The translations under genes and the position numbers were made by a program. A stretch of 64,000 bases of DNA from Lunularia cruciata. Its lineage: Eukaryota > Streptophyta > Marchantiopsida > Lunulariales > Lunulariaceae. Under the pieces are notes generated by a model that was not told where the DNA came from, did not search any database, and saw only the letters and a program-made list of their open reading frames with translations. Below are positions 34,377-44,461 of the stretch, in pieces. Location of the stretch: contig OX419758.1 of NCBI GenBank assembly GCA_948567375.1, positions 27,223,001-27,287,000 on the forward strand, given 5' to 3'. Positions within the stretch are counted from its first letter, which is position 1. Every line of letters begins with the position of its first letter.

Positions 34377-35086
34377 TGAGACTAATGCACCACATCCAAG
34401 ATTTCATAAACAAGGATGTGGTCTAGTTGCTGAATCCCCTCATATGCACATTGAAAAACCTCTCTAGGTAAGAGGTTTGTCCACCAAAGACAAAGACGAT
34501 GAGCCCATGATCCCACTCTAGCTGCATCCAACAATACTGTAGGTCCCATCCAAGAATGGACCTAATGTGTACTTGCCACCACCTGAGTACAAGAATCACC
34601 TATCAAAGGAACGTTCTCCAAAAGATAAGCAGGAGAAACAGATTGATGGACTTGGAGATGTTGTAGTATCTATAACATCTCCAAAAACACACCAAAATGA
34701 GGATCTTGAAGACCCAAACCTCGGCCAACACATGTATGTCCCTAACATGGCCATCCAAAAATCCCCAAGTGAATAGGCCCATGTCTCTCTAGATCATGCA
34801 CCCCCAATAAGGAAATGTCTACAGGTACTGCCTTCTGGTAACCTTTGACTGCTGACATAGATAATAACTCAGGATACCAATAGGCCAAGTGTGCCACCAT
34901 GTAGAGAGATTCACCTAGCAGTCTCATCTGTCTCCACATACAAGTACCTTTGTACTCTTATACCCACCTATAATAGTGCAGCTAGTCCGGTGCTAATGCC
35001 ACCGAACAACTCCAATAGACATATCCCCTCTACTGGATATTGCCAAGCAATGAGTGTGGTATCTAGAGGTATCAAAGTAATCAACT

Positions 35087-36235
35087 CTAGAGGCTCATCC
35101 TCACACTTATCTCTTGCTGGTACGAAGGCTCCACTCCAAGCCTGTTGCACCAACTGATCTGCATGCTATTGCAATGCCTCCTCTGAACTCCACAATGGAA
35201 CATCCAAGGTGGATGGAAAAATCCCACTTGTACTCCAATCCGAGTGATCTCCTCTAGTACTGGAGTATCCTCTCCATGGGCGTTCCCCTCCAACAAGTCA
35301 CCAGGCCAAGTAACTGCACCGCTGAAAGTTGAAATTGATGCTGCCATGGTCTTAGACTGTAGTGAGCCAAGATTGCCACTATTGAAGCGTACTAGTAGGC
35401 AACATACCCGTCACTCACCAGACTGCCAACCTAGTCTATAGGAGGATGTCTCCTCCTTGTAGTCAATGCTGAAACCCATGGGGTATAACACTGCTCTCCC
35501 AACTAGCACATCATATGACTCAGCTATTGTTGCAATAGCCTAACCTCTCACCACCAAGCTATCAATCAGATGACCAAGCTAAACTTGGACAACAAGCTCT
35601 CTACGTGTGATGTACTATGTCAAACGACCACCTAGAGATGTTTGGATCTGAAATGGACACCTCTCCACATTGGTCTTTCGTAACTCCAGACCGACTATTG
35701 CAACCTTCCCCAACATAAAGGGCTAGGCACCAGAGTCTAACAAGACTCTCTATGGTATATAGACCTTCCCTGAAGGTCCCACCAAATGGAAAATCCCCTT
35801 CTAGTTATCCAATAGGACAACACCAGGTGTGAACCATGCTCTCTCAAAGGCCGGTCTAGCTAGCAACTCCTCGAGTCTAGCCGCTATTGCCTGCCATGAA
35901 CCATTGGTCACTGAACAGATCCCATGCTCTTCAACCAAATTAGCTCCACTATCAACCACCTCTGCTCTAGTAGTAGGAAACACATCATCCTTACTCTCAC
36001 AAAGCATGGCAGCCAACCGGAACATTGGGACTGCGTCAACTCCCAATTTAAACATGTCATTGGTTGAAAACAAAGGGCACCGCATAATTAGCTGAGCTCC
36101 CCCAACATCATGCTAGACTCAATATGTGTAGTAGTAGGTGGTTGACTAGAAGGTAGTCTATCATGCACTCCATCACCACCTACCACACTTGCACTGGGAT
36201 GTCTAGGAGCCATGGATGTTGTATGAAATGCCTCA
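35087..36235 (-). pseudogene. Family-B gag-pro linker and retropepsin
   Basis: The minus strand gives SEAFHTTSMAPRHPSASVVG (about 36,235-36,175), then LFSTNDMFKLGVDAVPMFRL and a conserved ANLVEEHGICSVTNGSWQAI (about 35,990-35,880). The protease RVLLDSGA.PFMLGK follows (about 35,753-35,705), with TSLGGRLT.YITRRELV and VGRAVLYPMGFSID after it. D-S-G is the active-site triad. Several in-frame stops, including one at the Gln position of GAQP, inactivate it. The first segment joins in frame to the gag side at 41,888 once the family-A element is taken out. Confidence 0.75.
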
Positions 36236-36240
36236 GATAG
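36236..36240. repeat. 5-bp target-site duplication (GATAG), left
   Basis: Identical to 41,883-41,887, directly outside the family-A LTRs; 5 bp is the normal Ty3/gypsy duplication length. Confidence 0.95.
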
Positions 36241-36383
36241 TGTAACAATATGGAGTTTAGCGACAAAGTTAGTCGAGCTTATGAAGTAGACAATAGGACA
36301 AAATAGCCTAGAATATTCTAGAAGCATCTAAGAAGCTTCTTGGGAAGCTTCCTAACTAGTTAACTTGCGCCCTAAGTAGGTAG

Positions 36384-36473
36384 CTTCTAGAAGGAAGCTT
36401 CTAGAAGCTTCTAACTAGCTTAGCTTGCACGCCAAGTAGGTGGCTTCTAGAAGGAAGCTTCTTGAGAAGCTTC
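36384..36473 (+). promoter_or_regulatory. Heat-shock-element-like array upstream of the LTR TATA box
   Basis: GAAGCTTCTAGAAGCTTC at 36,394-36,411 is a perfect four-unit alternation of GAA and TTC spaced by 2 nt, the binding pattern of heat-shock factors (nGAAnnTTCn). TTCTAGAA lies at 36,385-36,392 just before it, and TTCTAGAAGGAAGCTTC with another GAAGCTTC at 36,445-36,473. It lies 80-170 bp before the TATA box. The 3' LTR has the same array (41,603-41,692). Confidence 0.7.
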
Positions 36474-36551
36474 CTAGTTAACTTGGCTTGCACTCCAAGA
36501 AAGCGGCTCAAGGAAGCTTCTTAAGAAGCTTCAAGGGACTTGTATGCTACC

Positions 36552-36559
36552 TATAAATA
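36552..36559 (+). promoter_or_regulatory. TATA box of the family-A LTR
   Basis: TATAAATA, about 110 bp before the LTR end, kept in both LTRs (41,771-41,778) and in the old copy near 3,960. The transcript start should lie about 30 bp downstream. Confidence 0.7.
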
Positions 36560-36664
36560 CCAAGGCCGAAGCTCATGCTAGGAATTCGGAGTTTTCCCTC
36601 ATTCAAGTGTCCCAATGTGAGCTTCCATTCTCCTATTTCTCTCCTCGGTTTCGGTCTTTTACAT

Positions 36665-36676
36665 TGGTATCAGAGC
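36665..36676 (+). promoter_or_regulatory. Primer-binding site for initiator tRNA-Met
   Basis: TGGTATCAGAGC begins 2 nt after the 5' LTR. It is complementary to the 3' end of plant initiator tRNA-Met, the usual primer for minus-strand cDNA in plant Ty3/gypsy elements. Confidence 0.9.
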
Positions 36677-36934
36677 ATGAATGGGATGGATGGAATTTAT
36701 GGACCACCAAATCCACTTCCGCCAAACCATTGGGACTTTCATGTCCAGATATTACCAAAGCATCGTTTCACACAGTTCATCACCTCACGCTTTGGGCAGG
36801 ATTTTCTACATATGATCACCGTGTCAGAGGAACCCTTGATACTTCCAGTTGTAACTTATGGAGAACGGTGGATGTGTTGTATCTACGTGTTAATCAACTA
36901 GATAAATTGCAGGTAGTGGAATAGAGTAGTAGCG

Positions 36935-37834
36935 ATGGCAGCAATACCGGATGTTATCCTTGCAATGCAACAACAAATCGAGCATCTTACTCGATTGTTG
37001 GATGAACGAGACCAGCAACGACGAGAACAGATAGACAGAGCGCCAGTTCGAGATGGAGAAGCTCGCATTCGATTTCCAAAACCCAAGGTGTTTGAAGGCA
37101 AGAATCTTCCAGGCACAGTGGAGAATTTTGTGTTTGACTGTGAACGTTACTTTGAAGCCACCAATCTTCAAGACGAACGGAAACAAATTCTCTTGGCTTC
37201 TAGCCAATTGGATGGAGTGGCAAAACTTTGGTGGCGATTCCGAGTAGAAAGAGCTGAACAACAAATTGTTACACCAATTTTTACATGGGCAGAATTCAAG
37301 GATGCAATACTTGGTCGATTTCAGACTATAAATGCCACCCGAGCTGCACGAGATAAATTGGCGGAGTTGAGGCAGATTTGCTCAGTGAGAAGCTACATCA
37401 CACAATTTCAGAATATCATCATGCAAATTCCAGATATCCAAGAAGGTGAAGTTCTGGATCAATTTGTGCGAGGATTGAAGTCACGAACCAGATTGGAGGT
37501 GACCATGCGAGAGCCACAGAATGTAGAACAAGCCATGCAATTGGCTGAGCGTTTTGATTCCTTAGTTGTGACAACTTGGTCTCGACCTCGACCGACACAA
37601 AACCCACCAGTACCACGAGTGGAAGAACCGATACCAATGGAGATTGATGCTATCCAACGAAGACCACTTGGCACAGCAGATAGAGAAAGATTACGACAAA
37701 ATGGAGGTTGTTTTTATTGTCGCCAGTTGGGGCATCGCATTGCTGAATGTCCACTCAAGAATGGACGACCTCGACAAGTTGCCCAAGTGGAGGTTGTGGA
37801 GCGGAATGATCAAGGAAACAAGGAATCCCAGTAG
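36935..37834 (+). CDS. Family-A Gag
   Basis: A 299-residue structural protein of the virus-like particle. The start [15 protein letters not shown] opens the frame 272 bp after the 5' LTR. Residues about 40-200 form the retrotransposon Gag domain ([20 protein letters not shown], later [10 protein letters not shown] and [15 protein letters not shown]). Near residue 265 a single zinc knuckle [14 protein letters not shown] fits C-x2-C-x4-H-x4-C and would bind the genomic RNA. The frame is intact, unlike all other element genes in the window. It ends at a TAG at 37,832. The pol frame (-1 relative to gag) is open from 37,810, so a 25-nt overlap allows -1 frameshifting, but no classical slippery heptamer is seen there. 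Confidence 0.9.
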   Translation: MAAIPDVILAMQQQIEHLTRLLDERDQQRREQIDRAPVRDGEARIRFPKPKVFEGKNLPGTVENFVFDCERYFEATNLQDERKQILLASSQLDGVAKLWWRFRVERAEQQIVTPIFTWAEFKDAILGRFQTINATRAARDKLAELRQICSVRSYITQFQNIIMQIPDIQEGEVLDQFVRGLKSRTRLEVTMREPQNVEQAMQLAERFDSLVVTTWSRPRPTQNPPVPRVEEPIPMEIDAIQRRPLGTADRERLRQNGGCFYCRQLGHRIAECPLKNGRPRQVAQVEVVERNDQGNKESQ

Positions 37835-40800
37835 GAGATTTTGAGCCGCCTACTGGGAGCTTGATTAGTTCCAATGGGATTGAAGGCTCGACCTATGCAA
37901 GTTTGCTTCACTTGCAAGGTATGATATCTAATCGGGTTTGTAGAATTTTGGTTGATTCTGGAAGTTCAGAGAATTGCATGTCTATGCAAGTAGCAAAGGA
38001 ATTGGGTATTCCTATCAAGCCAGTGATTGGAAGTAGTTTGATGATGGCGGATGGTAGAAAGGGTTCTGCATTCCGCACCTTGCATCCTGTTACCTTCAAG
38101 ATTGGGAAGGAGTATTTGGAGTGTATGAGGTTTGTAGTGGCACCTCTACACTATGATATCATTCTGGGTCTACCTTGGCTTGAATGTCATAAGGTTCAAT
38201 TTGATTGGACCCGACACCAAATTCAAGTACAACACCAAGGTAGGAATTTCCGATTAGGCTGTCTGGCACCTCTGAGTAAGACACCTAAGAATAGTCAGTC
38301 CCAAGATGGGAAGTTTGTTGAGAAGGTAGCCATAGAGCGAATTTGGAAGGGAGATGAGTCCCAAGATGGGAAGTTTGCCAGGAAGGCAACCATGGAGCAA
38401 GCTCGGAAGAGAGATGAGTCCCTAGAAGGGAAGTTTGTTAATAAAGCAGCCATAGAGCAAGCTTTGGAGGAAGATAAGTCTGTATTCGCGGTGTGGATCA
38501 AGCCGATTGCACAAGAACCATCTGAGGAGGGCCAAGTGCCGCATCAAGTGACGGTTGATCGGATAGTTCAAGAGTTTGCAGATGTGTTTCCGGATGATCT
38601 GCCAAAGGGATTACCCTCTGATCGAGGTATGCCCTTCAAGATCGAGTTATTGCCAGGGAGTACTCTAGTGAGTAGACCAATCTATCGGCTCTCACCAAAG
38701 GAGTTGGAGGAGTTGGGAACAACACTTACAGAGTTGTTGGAGAAGGATTTCATACGACATAGTACCTCTCCTTGGGGAGCACCGGTACTATTTGTTCCAA
38801 AGAAGGATGGAGGACTTCGTTTCTGTATTGATTACCGTGGGCTCAATAAGCAAACCGTGAAGAATGCATATCCCTTGCCTCGGATCGATGACTTGCTTGA
38901 TCAATTAAGTGGAGCACGCTAATTTTCCAAGCTTGATCTTCATAGCGGCTATTGGCAAATTCATATTGAAGGAGAGGACGTGAAAAAGACTGCCTTTCGT
39001 ACAAGGTATGGACATTTTGAGTGGAGAGTTCTACCTTTCGGACTCACTAATGCTCTAGCAGTCTTCATGGATCAGATGCATCGGGTGTTGGAGGGGCTAT
39101 TGGATCAGTCGGTGGTAATGTTCTTAGATGATATCTTAATCTATAGTAGGACAGAGGCAGAACACATGAATCATGTGCAAGAAGTCCTAAGACGACTACG
39201 ACATTGGAAATTTTACTGCAAGAAGTCAAAGTGTGCTTTTTGGCAGAAGGAGGTTACCTTCTTGGGTCATAAGATCTCATCAGAGGGGATCAAGATGGAA
39301 GAAGAGAAGATCAAGGCCATTACTGATTGGCCTACCCCAAAGGATGCTACCAAAGTACGAGCGTTCAACGGATTGGCCAGTTTTTACCGACGGTTCATCC
39401 ACTATTATGCTCACGTGGCTGCACCATTGACTGACCTCTTGGGAAAGAACTCGAGCTTCTAATGGACCACCAAGCATGAAGAAGCATTCCAGAAGTTAAA
39501 GCATATGGTGTCTTCAAGACCCATTCTTCAACCATATGATCCTCAACTACCTTGTGTGGTTGATTTTGATGCTTCTAACTTTGCAATTGGAGCTGTGTTG
39601 CAACAAGAATTTCTAGATGGACTACATCCTATTGCCTTTGTGTCTCGCCGACTAAATACAGCTGAAAGAAATTACTCTACTCGAGATCGGGAACAACTTG
39701 CAATGGTATATGCCACCAAGGTATGGAGGCATTATCTCTTGGGGAAACAAGTGATCATGCGAACTGATCACAAGCCATTGTTGCAGACCTTACACCTAGA
39801 GCACATGAAGAGTCGACATCATCGATGGTAAGAGCAACTCCAATTGTTCGACATCAAACTTGAGTACAAACCAGGTCGGTTCCATGTCATCCCTGATGCT
39901 CTATCACGACGACCTGATTTGAAGTCTCTTCCTCTCATCGCGGCAACAATTACGACGGTGTCAATTGATCCCAAGATTCATAACGAGTTTCGGTTAGCCC
40001 TACAGCAAGATCCCTTCTTCCAAATGGTACACGATCGTCTAACAGCATGCGACAAGAAGTACAACACCTTCTCCTTCAAGGAAGGCCTTTTATTCCATGC
40101 AGACCAGATCTATGTTCCAACCAAAGGTGATCTTTGACTTGTGCGCCTTCAAGAAGCCCATGATTTACCAATAGCTGGTCACATGGGAGTGGACAAGACC
40201 TTGGGCACCCTCCAACGCCAATGGTGGTGGCCCAACATGACACGAGATGTTCGAGACTTTGTCCGATCATGTGAGAGTTGCCAACGAAACAAGGCCAGCA
40301 ACCAGAAGCCGAGTGGACTCCTTCAACCACTCGCCATTCCATCCGCTCGTTGGGAGCATGTGAGCTTGGATCTCATCACATCCTTGCCAAAGACAAAACA
40401 AGGACACACCGCAATTGTGGTGTTTGTGGATAAGCTTAGTAAGCAAATCCACTTGGCACCAACCTGTGATACCGTGGATGCTCCAACCTTAGCGCAAATC
40501 TACTTCGATAATGTCTTTAAGCATCATGGGATGCCACGTGTACTCATCTCCGACCGTGATCCTCAATTTACCGGGAAGTTTTGGCAAGCACTCTTCCAGA
40601 TACTTGGCACCAAGCTTGCTTTGTCCACGGCCTATCATCCTCAAACTGATGGACAAACCGAACGCGCCAATCGTACATTGGAGGATATGTTGCGGGCCTT
40701 TGTCAATGTCCACCATACCAATTGGGATGAATGTCTTGCAGCTGCAGAATTTGCCTACAACAATTCCAAACAGGCAAGCACTGGATTTTCTCCCTTCTTT

Positions 40801-41393
40801 CTCAATTTTGGCCAAGATCCGCTTGTTCCAGATTCTCTTCTTGCTCCCCCTCCCTCTCAGGTTCCTCATACTTCTACATTCTTGACCACTATATCCCAAT
40901 CTCTCCAACAAGCCAAATCTCACCTCCTTGTTGCTCAGAATCGCCAAAAAAATATGTAGACCATCATCGTCGTGATCTCACCTTTGAAGTTGGTGATAAA
41001 GTCATGCTATCCTCTAGTAACCTCCCTCTCCCACTTGATACCCAAGTTCGTAAACTTGCTCCTAATTGGATAGGACCCTTTGATATCACCCACATTATCT
41101 CTCATGTTGCTTATCGTCTTGCCTTACCTTGTCACATGCGTATCCATCCTGTCTTTCATATTTCCAAGTTGAAACCCTTTGTTCCTAACCCTTCTTTCTT
41201 TTCCTCTCGAGTCCAACCTCCCCCTCTTCCTGTCCCTATCAATGATCATGAGGAGTACGAAGTTGATCGTATCCTTGCGCGTCGCCATATTCAACGAGGC
41301 CGTCACCAACATACGGAATACAAGGTCCTTTGGAAAGGGTATCCCCTTCATGATGCTACATGGGAACCTCTTTCTCACCTCCAGAATGCATAG
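37810..41393 (+). pseudogene. Family-A Pol: protease, RT, RNase H, integrase, chromodomain (five lesions)
   Basis: Order: protease [11 protein letters not shown] (about 37,945) and [14 protein letters not shown] with [42 protein letters not shown] and VVMFLDDILIYS (about 39,113-39,150); RNase H with CVVDFDASNFAIGAVLQ; integrase with HHCC (AGHMGVDKTLGTL.., CESCQRNKA), WEHVSLDLITSLP, ISDRDPQFTGKFW and YHPQTDGQTERANRT, so the DDE triad is complete; and a chromodomain EYEVDRILARRH then EYKVLWKGYPLHDATWEPL (about 41,250-41,370). Premature stops lie at 38,920, 39,460, 39,829 and 40,135 (the last fits CGA to TGA), and a one-base loss in an A-run near 40,950 shifts the frame before the chromodomain. 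With so few LTR differences these lesions look recent. The frame has no own ATG near its start, which suits a Gag-Pol fusion. Confidence 0.9.
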
Positions 41394-41445
41394 ATGGCCA
41401 TCAAGGAATTTGAAGCTTCATTGGCAACGAGGACGTCACCAACTA

Positions 41446-41459
41446 GCGGCGGGGGAATA
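41446..41459 (+). promoter_or_regulatory. Polypurine tract of family A
   Basis: GCGGCGGGGGAATA directly before the 3' LTR is the expected primer for plus-strand cDNA. Confidence 0.8.
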
Positions 41460-41882
41460 TGTAACAATATGGAGTTTAGCGACGAAGTTAGTCGAGCTTA
41501 TGAAGTAGATAATAGGACAAAATAGCCTAGAATATTCTAGAAGCATCTAAGAAGCTTCTAGGGAAGCTTCCTAACTAGTTAACTTGCGCCCTAAGTAGGT
41601 AGCTTCTAGAAGGAAGCTTCTAGAAGCTTCTAACTAGCTTAGCTTGCACGCCAAGTAGGTGGCTTCTAGAAGGAAGCTTCTTGAGAAGCTTCCTAGTTAA
41701 CTTGGCTTGCACTCCAAGAAAGCGGCTCAAGGAAGCTTCTTGAGAAGCTTCAAGGGACTTGTATGCTACCTATAAATACCAAGGCCGAAGCTCATGCTAG
41801 GAATTCGGAGTTTTCCCTCATTCAAGTGTCCCAATGTGAGCTTCCATTCTCCTATTTCTCTCCTCGGTTTCGGTCTTTTACA
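41460..41882 (+). repeat. Family-A 3' LTR
   Basis: 423 bp, the same length as the 5' LTR, with four substitutions. It keeps the perfect four-unit GAA/TTC array (41,613-41,630) and the TATAAATA box (41,771-41,778), so it could drive transcription into the flank. Confidence 0.95.
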
Positions 41883-41887
41883 GATAG
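41883..41887. repeat. 5-bp target-site duplication (GATAG), right
   Basis: The partner of 36,236-36,240. Confidence 0.95.
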
Positions 41888-44300
41888 CATGAAAGATTGG
41901 GGAAGTCTGAGTTGTCTCCCAACCTCTCCTCTTTGTAGGCCCAAGTCCATTGATGCTCCTCTAGGCTCTAGAGCACGTACTTTACTCCTAGTCAGTGATG
42001 TAGATGTATCTACCTGTGCTGCCCCGCACATGAAGTCCAAAGCATCTCTGTCACCAACCTATGAGGTGGAAGCTTCAACACTTGAATCTGATCTCCTCTG
42101 AGCAATGGCCATACTAGCCAATCTTTGCACCAACGGCTCAATCCGAGTAGCCATAGCTGTATTAGAAGTAAGGGCAGGTACCGTACCTCTACTAGTTGTA
42201 GATCCTCTACCACCTCATCCTCCATGAACTGGAGCTCCTCTACTACCTGCCATAGTAGCACTGCCACTCCATGACTCCGGGTGTAGGTCAAAGCACCGGT
42301 CACTAGTGTGACCAAATCTATGGCAATGCTCTGCCCAATGTGCGCCTTTGGTGCACATTGGGTAGAGCATTGTGCACCATTGCCTCTGTGCTGGCTGTGG
42401 TGCACCAAAGGTATCAGATCCATTGCCATGAGTACACTCTCCTCTATGGTGAGGTCCACTACAAGTCCAACAAGCAACACCACCACTCATTGGCTGCTGT
42501 TGACTTGAAAATGAAGGTAAGGGTCTAGCTTCACTAGGCACTACACTCGCTCCATAGGATCTGGGCTATCCACCCTGTCCTCGAAAACCAATTGGGTGTG
42601 GTGCACTCTGTTGCACTCTAGAAGAAGTAACAATTGTGGATGAGGTCTCCCTACCAAATCCAGATGTCACCACTCTCTCCTCCACCATGTTGAGCTCAAT
42701 ACGCTCAACCAAAACAAATACCAGTACCAAAGTGGGCAAAGTAGCCTGTAACAACGTAACATCACAAACTCTACACCGAAACTCCTTGTCCAGTATCCTA
42801 TACCAAAATTGGACTGCTTGGGACTCAGTTACTCCCTAAGTGAAACTTATTAGCCACCTCATGCAAGTGTATGCCTTGCGTAGGCTCTCTCCACCCTTCC
42901 GCTGGAACTCATGCAAGCTCCTCAACTTGTCAGTCCGCACTCCATGGTAGTTCTGACTCAAACATTGGAAGAACTTCACTATAGGGTTAAACCCCGATAC
43001 CACACCACTTCTTGCATCGGTACCTCCACTCGTGGTAGCACTATCTCCAACTAGTGCACCTCCACTAGCTCAACCAACGCTACTTGAGCTAGAACTCGTG
43101 GGTATAGCCAATCTACTCATGGCAACCAAGCGTGAAGTGATGGAGACATAGTTCATAGACCAATATTGTTTCCATAACTCAATCTACTCCAAGTGAGCTC
43201 TCTTAACTCATAGTAGTCATCCATTGGCAGACACTCCAATTATTGAAACAACCCCTTCCAGGCCAAAGTCGGGTTCCAAATCTGCTGCAAATCACACCAA
43301 CTATCAAACTTCTAGATGAAGTCATCCAACTCAATGGTACCCATTGTACCAGAGTAACGCATAGGGCCTTTGGAGGCCCCATAAATCTCATCTATGTCCC
43401 ACAACAACGGTGTGGACACGCCAACTGCACTCTCAATTGAATCAACTCCTTTGTCAAACTCCAACTCAGAGTTAATCTCCTCTCTCACTAGGACCTAAGA
43501 TACATGCTGATATCAAGCGCCATTCCAAGTAAATCCGCTGCATACTACAGGGCTAACTCCTCTGGAATCCCCAAAGAGCTCTGTTGGGACAAAGTAATTG
43601 CAATTGGAACCACAAATCGTAACCGCAAGTACCCCACCAAGTGCCAACACCAATTGAACACCACCAAGTGCTAATACCCACGGAACACCACCGACTAATG
43701 TAACTCTAACTGAGATAACTACACTGAGGGAAAGTGCAACCTGTAACCTGCCTTCACAACACACACTCTCACAATCTACATGTCATTAATGCAATCTTGC
43801 TTCATCGGAGAGAAACAAAGGTAATTTGATTGGTCATCACTCTAGCTTCACTACCGAGAGCACACCAGAGCACCAACGCTCAAAATTTAGGGCACCTCAT
43901 ACAAACACGTGCACAAATAGGAAGCAAAGAATGGAGGGGATCAAATCACAAGAATGCTAAACAAAAACATTCCATTTCATAAATCAACACGGGACTGACT
44001 CTGCAACCATTTGGCATTTGACATAATTGAAGTATCTATCTACTTCTTGAACTATGAGGATCACCGAGGTTTGGATCAAAATTCTTCTTGCCAAAATTTG
44101 ATGTAAATTTGACATAAATCTCTAAAAATGGTTGACAGCTAAATCTTCCGCTAACTCTTAACTCAAGCCAAATTGGAAAAATGGGTTTAGTACAATCTTT
44201 AATTCGTGAGGATGTGCTTCCAACTCCACCTTCAATTTCAGCTCTCAAGCTCAACTCGCAACAAATTGGTCATGAACTCAAAATCACAACTATCGCTTGA
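41888..44300 (-). pseudogene. Family-B gag, degenerate
   Basis: The clearest piece is the minus-strand frame 42,541-42,215 with CWTCSGPHHRGEC, a knuckle one residue short, and further on HCHRFGHTSDRCFDLHPE, a second Cys/His segment in which H and C positions are kept. Going toward lower coordinates it reads RLPQSFMLS, which continues in frame with SEAFHTTSMAP beyond the family-A insertion. Other parts (42,566-43,500) hold fragments only. Gag would form particles and bind RNA. Confidence 0.6.
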
Positions 44301-44461
44301 AAATTGCTCCTCCTTGGCTTTGAATTTGGCCGGCGCTTCTGCACACACTCTCTCTTAGGGAAATTGAACTATTTGATTGAGACACCACAATCCATCGAGC
44401 TTGGAGATACCACCAACACTTGCAGTTCTTGCACTTAATTCCTCCCTGACTCACTTTTTTG

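Larger units (their letters stand above)
32345..35060 (-). pseudogene. C5-DNA cytosine methyltransferase domain inside family-B Pol, split by a 1.66-kb insertion
   Basis: Between protease and RT the minus strand encodes a DNA (cytosine-5) methyltransferase. Visible motifs are I LLELFGGISTGLAALL (34,985-35,020, cofactor binding), II-like RYLYVETDETA (about 34,920-34,950), DISLLGVHDLERHGPI, IV GIFGWPC (34,745-34,765, catalytic Cys) followed by TAG where Gln of PCQ is expected, GRGLGLQDPHFG, VI PAYLLENVP (34,608-34,630), and VIII-like DAARVGSWAHR..LWWTNLLP (about 34,465-34,530). An insertion then splits it at 34,370/32,714. After it come IX-like VNLVGQPRVAFPTLMSFP (32,620-32,690) and X-like RERVMGF and LGQAMDLN (32,440-32,545). 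The WWTNL block recalls the DNMT3/DRM branch (inference). Three or more stops and one frame change make it inactive. Its place within Pol suggests the element once methylated DNA, perhaps its own cDNA. Confidence 0.85.
36241..36663 (+). repeat. Family-A 5' LTR
   Basis: TGTAACAATATGG ... GGTCTTTTACA. It contains five clusters of GAAGCTTC palindromes between 36,331 and 36,533 and a TATAAATA box at 36,552-36,559. It differs from the 3' LTR at four positions (an A/G near 36,265, a C/T near 36,291, a T/A near 36,341 and an A/G near 36,523). Confidence 0.95.
36241..41882 (+). mobile_element. Nearly complete family-A Ty3/gypsy chromovirus
   Basis: 5,642 bp with two 423-bp LTRs (36,241-36,663 and 41,460-41,882), a 5-bp GATAG target duplication, a tRNA-Met primer site (36,665-36,676), a polypurine tract (41,446-41,459), an intact gag and a pol with protease, RT, RNase H, integrase and chromodomain. 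I count 4 substitutions between the LTRs (about 1%), so insertion is recent compared with every other element here. Pol has four premature stops and one frameshift, so it would need help from another copy. It sits in the gag/pro linker of the family-B element. Confidence 0.95.

Noticed and set aside
36544-36924. 126-codon ORF at the 5' LTR / leader of family A
   Set aside because: It starts inside the LTR, has no known domain, and is repeated in part at the 3' LTR; it is leader sequence before gag.
37800-37834. -1 frameshift slippery site between family-A gag and pol
   Set aside because: The frames overlap by 25 nt, but no X-XXY-YYZ heptamer in the right phase is present (the closest is GGAAACAAG), so the mechanism stays open.
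40489-40947. 152-codon minus-strand ORF in the family-A integrase
   Set aside because: Shadow of the integrase frame on the plus strand, which has HHCC and DDE motifs.
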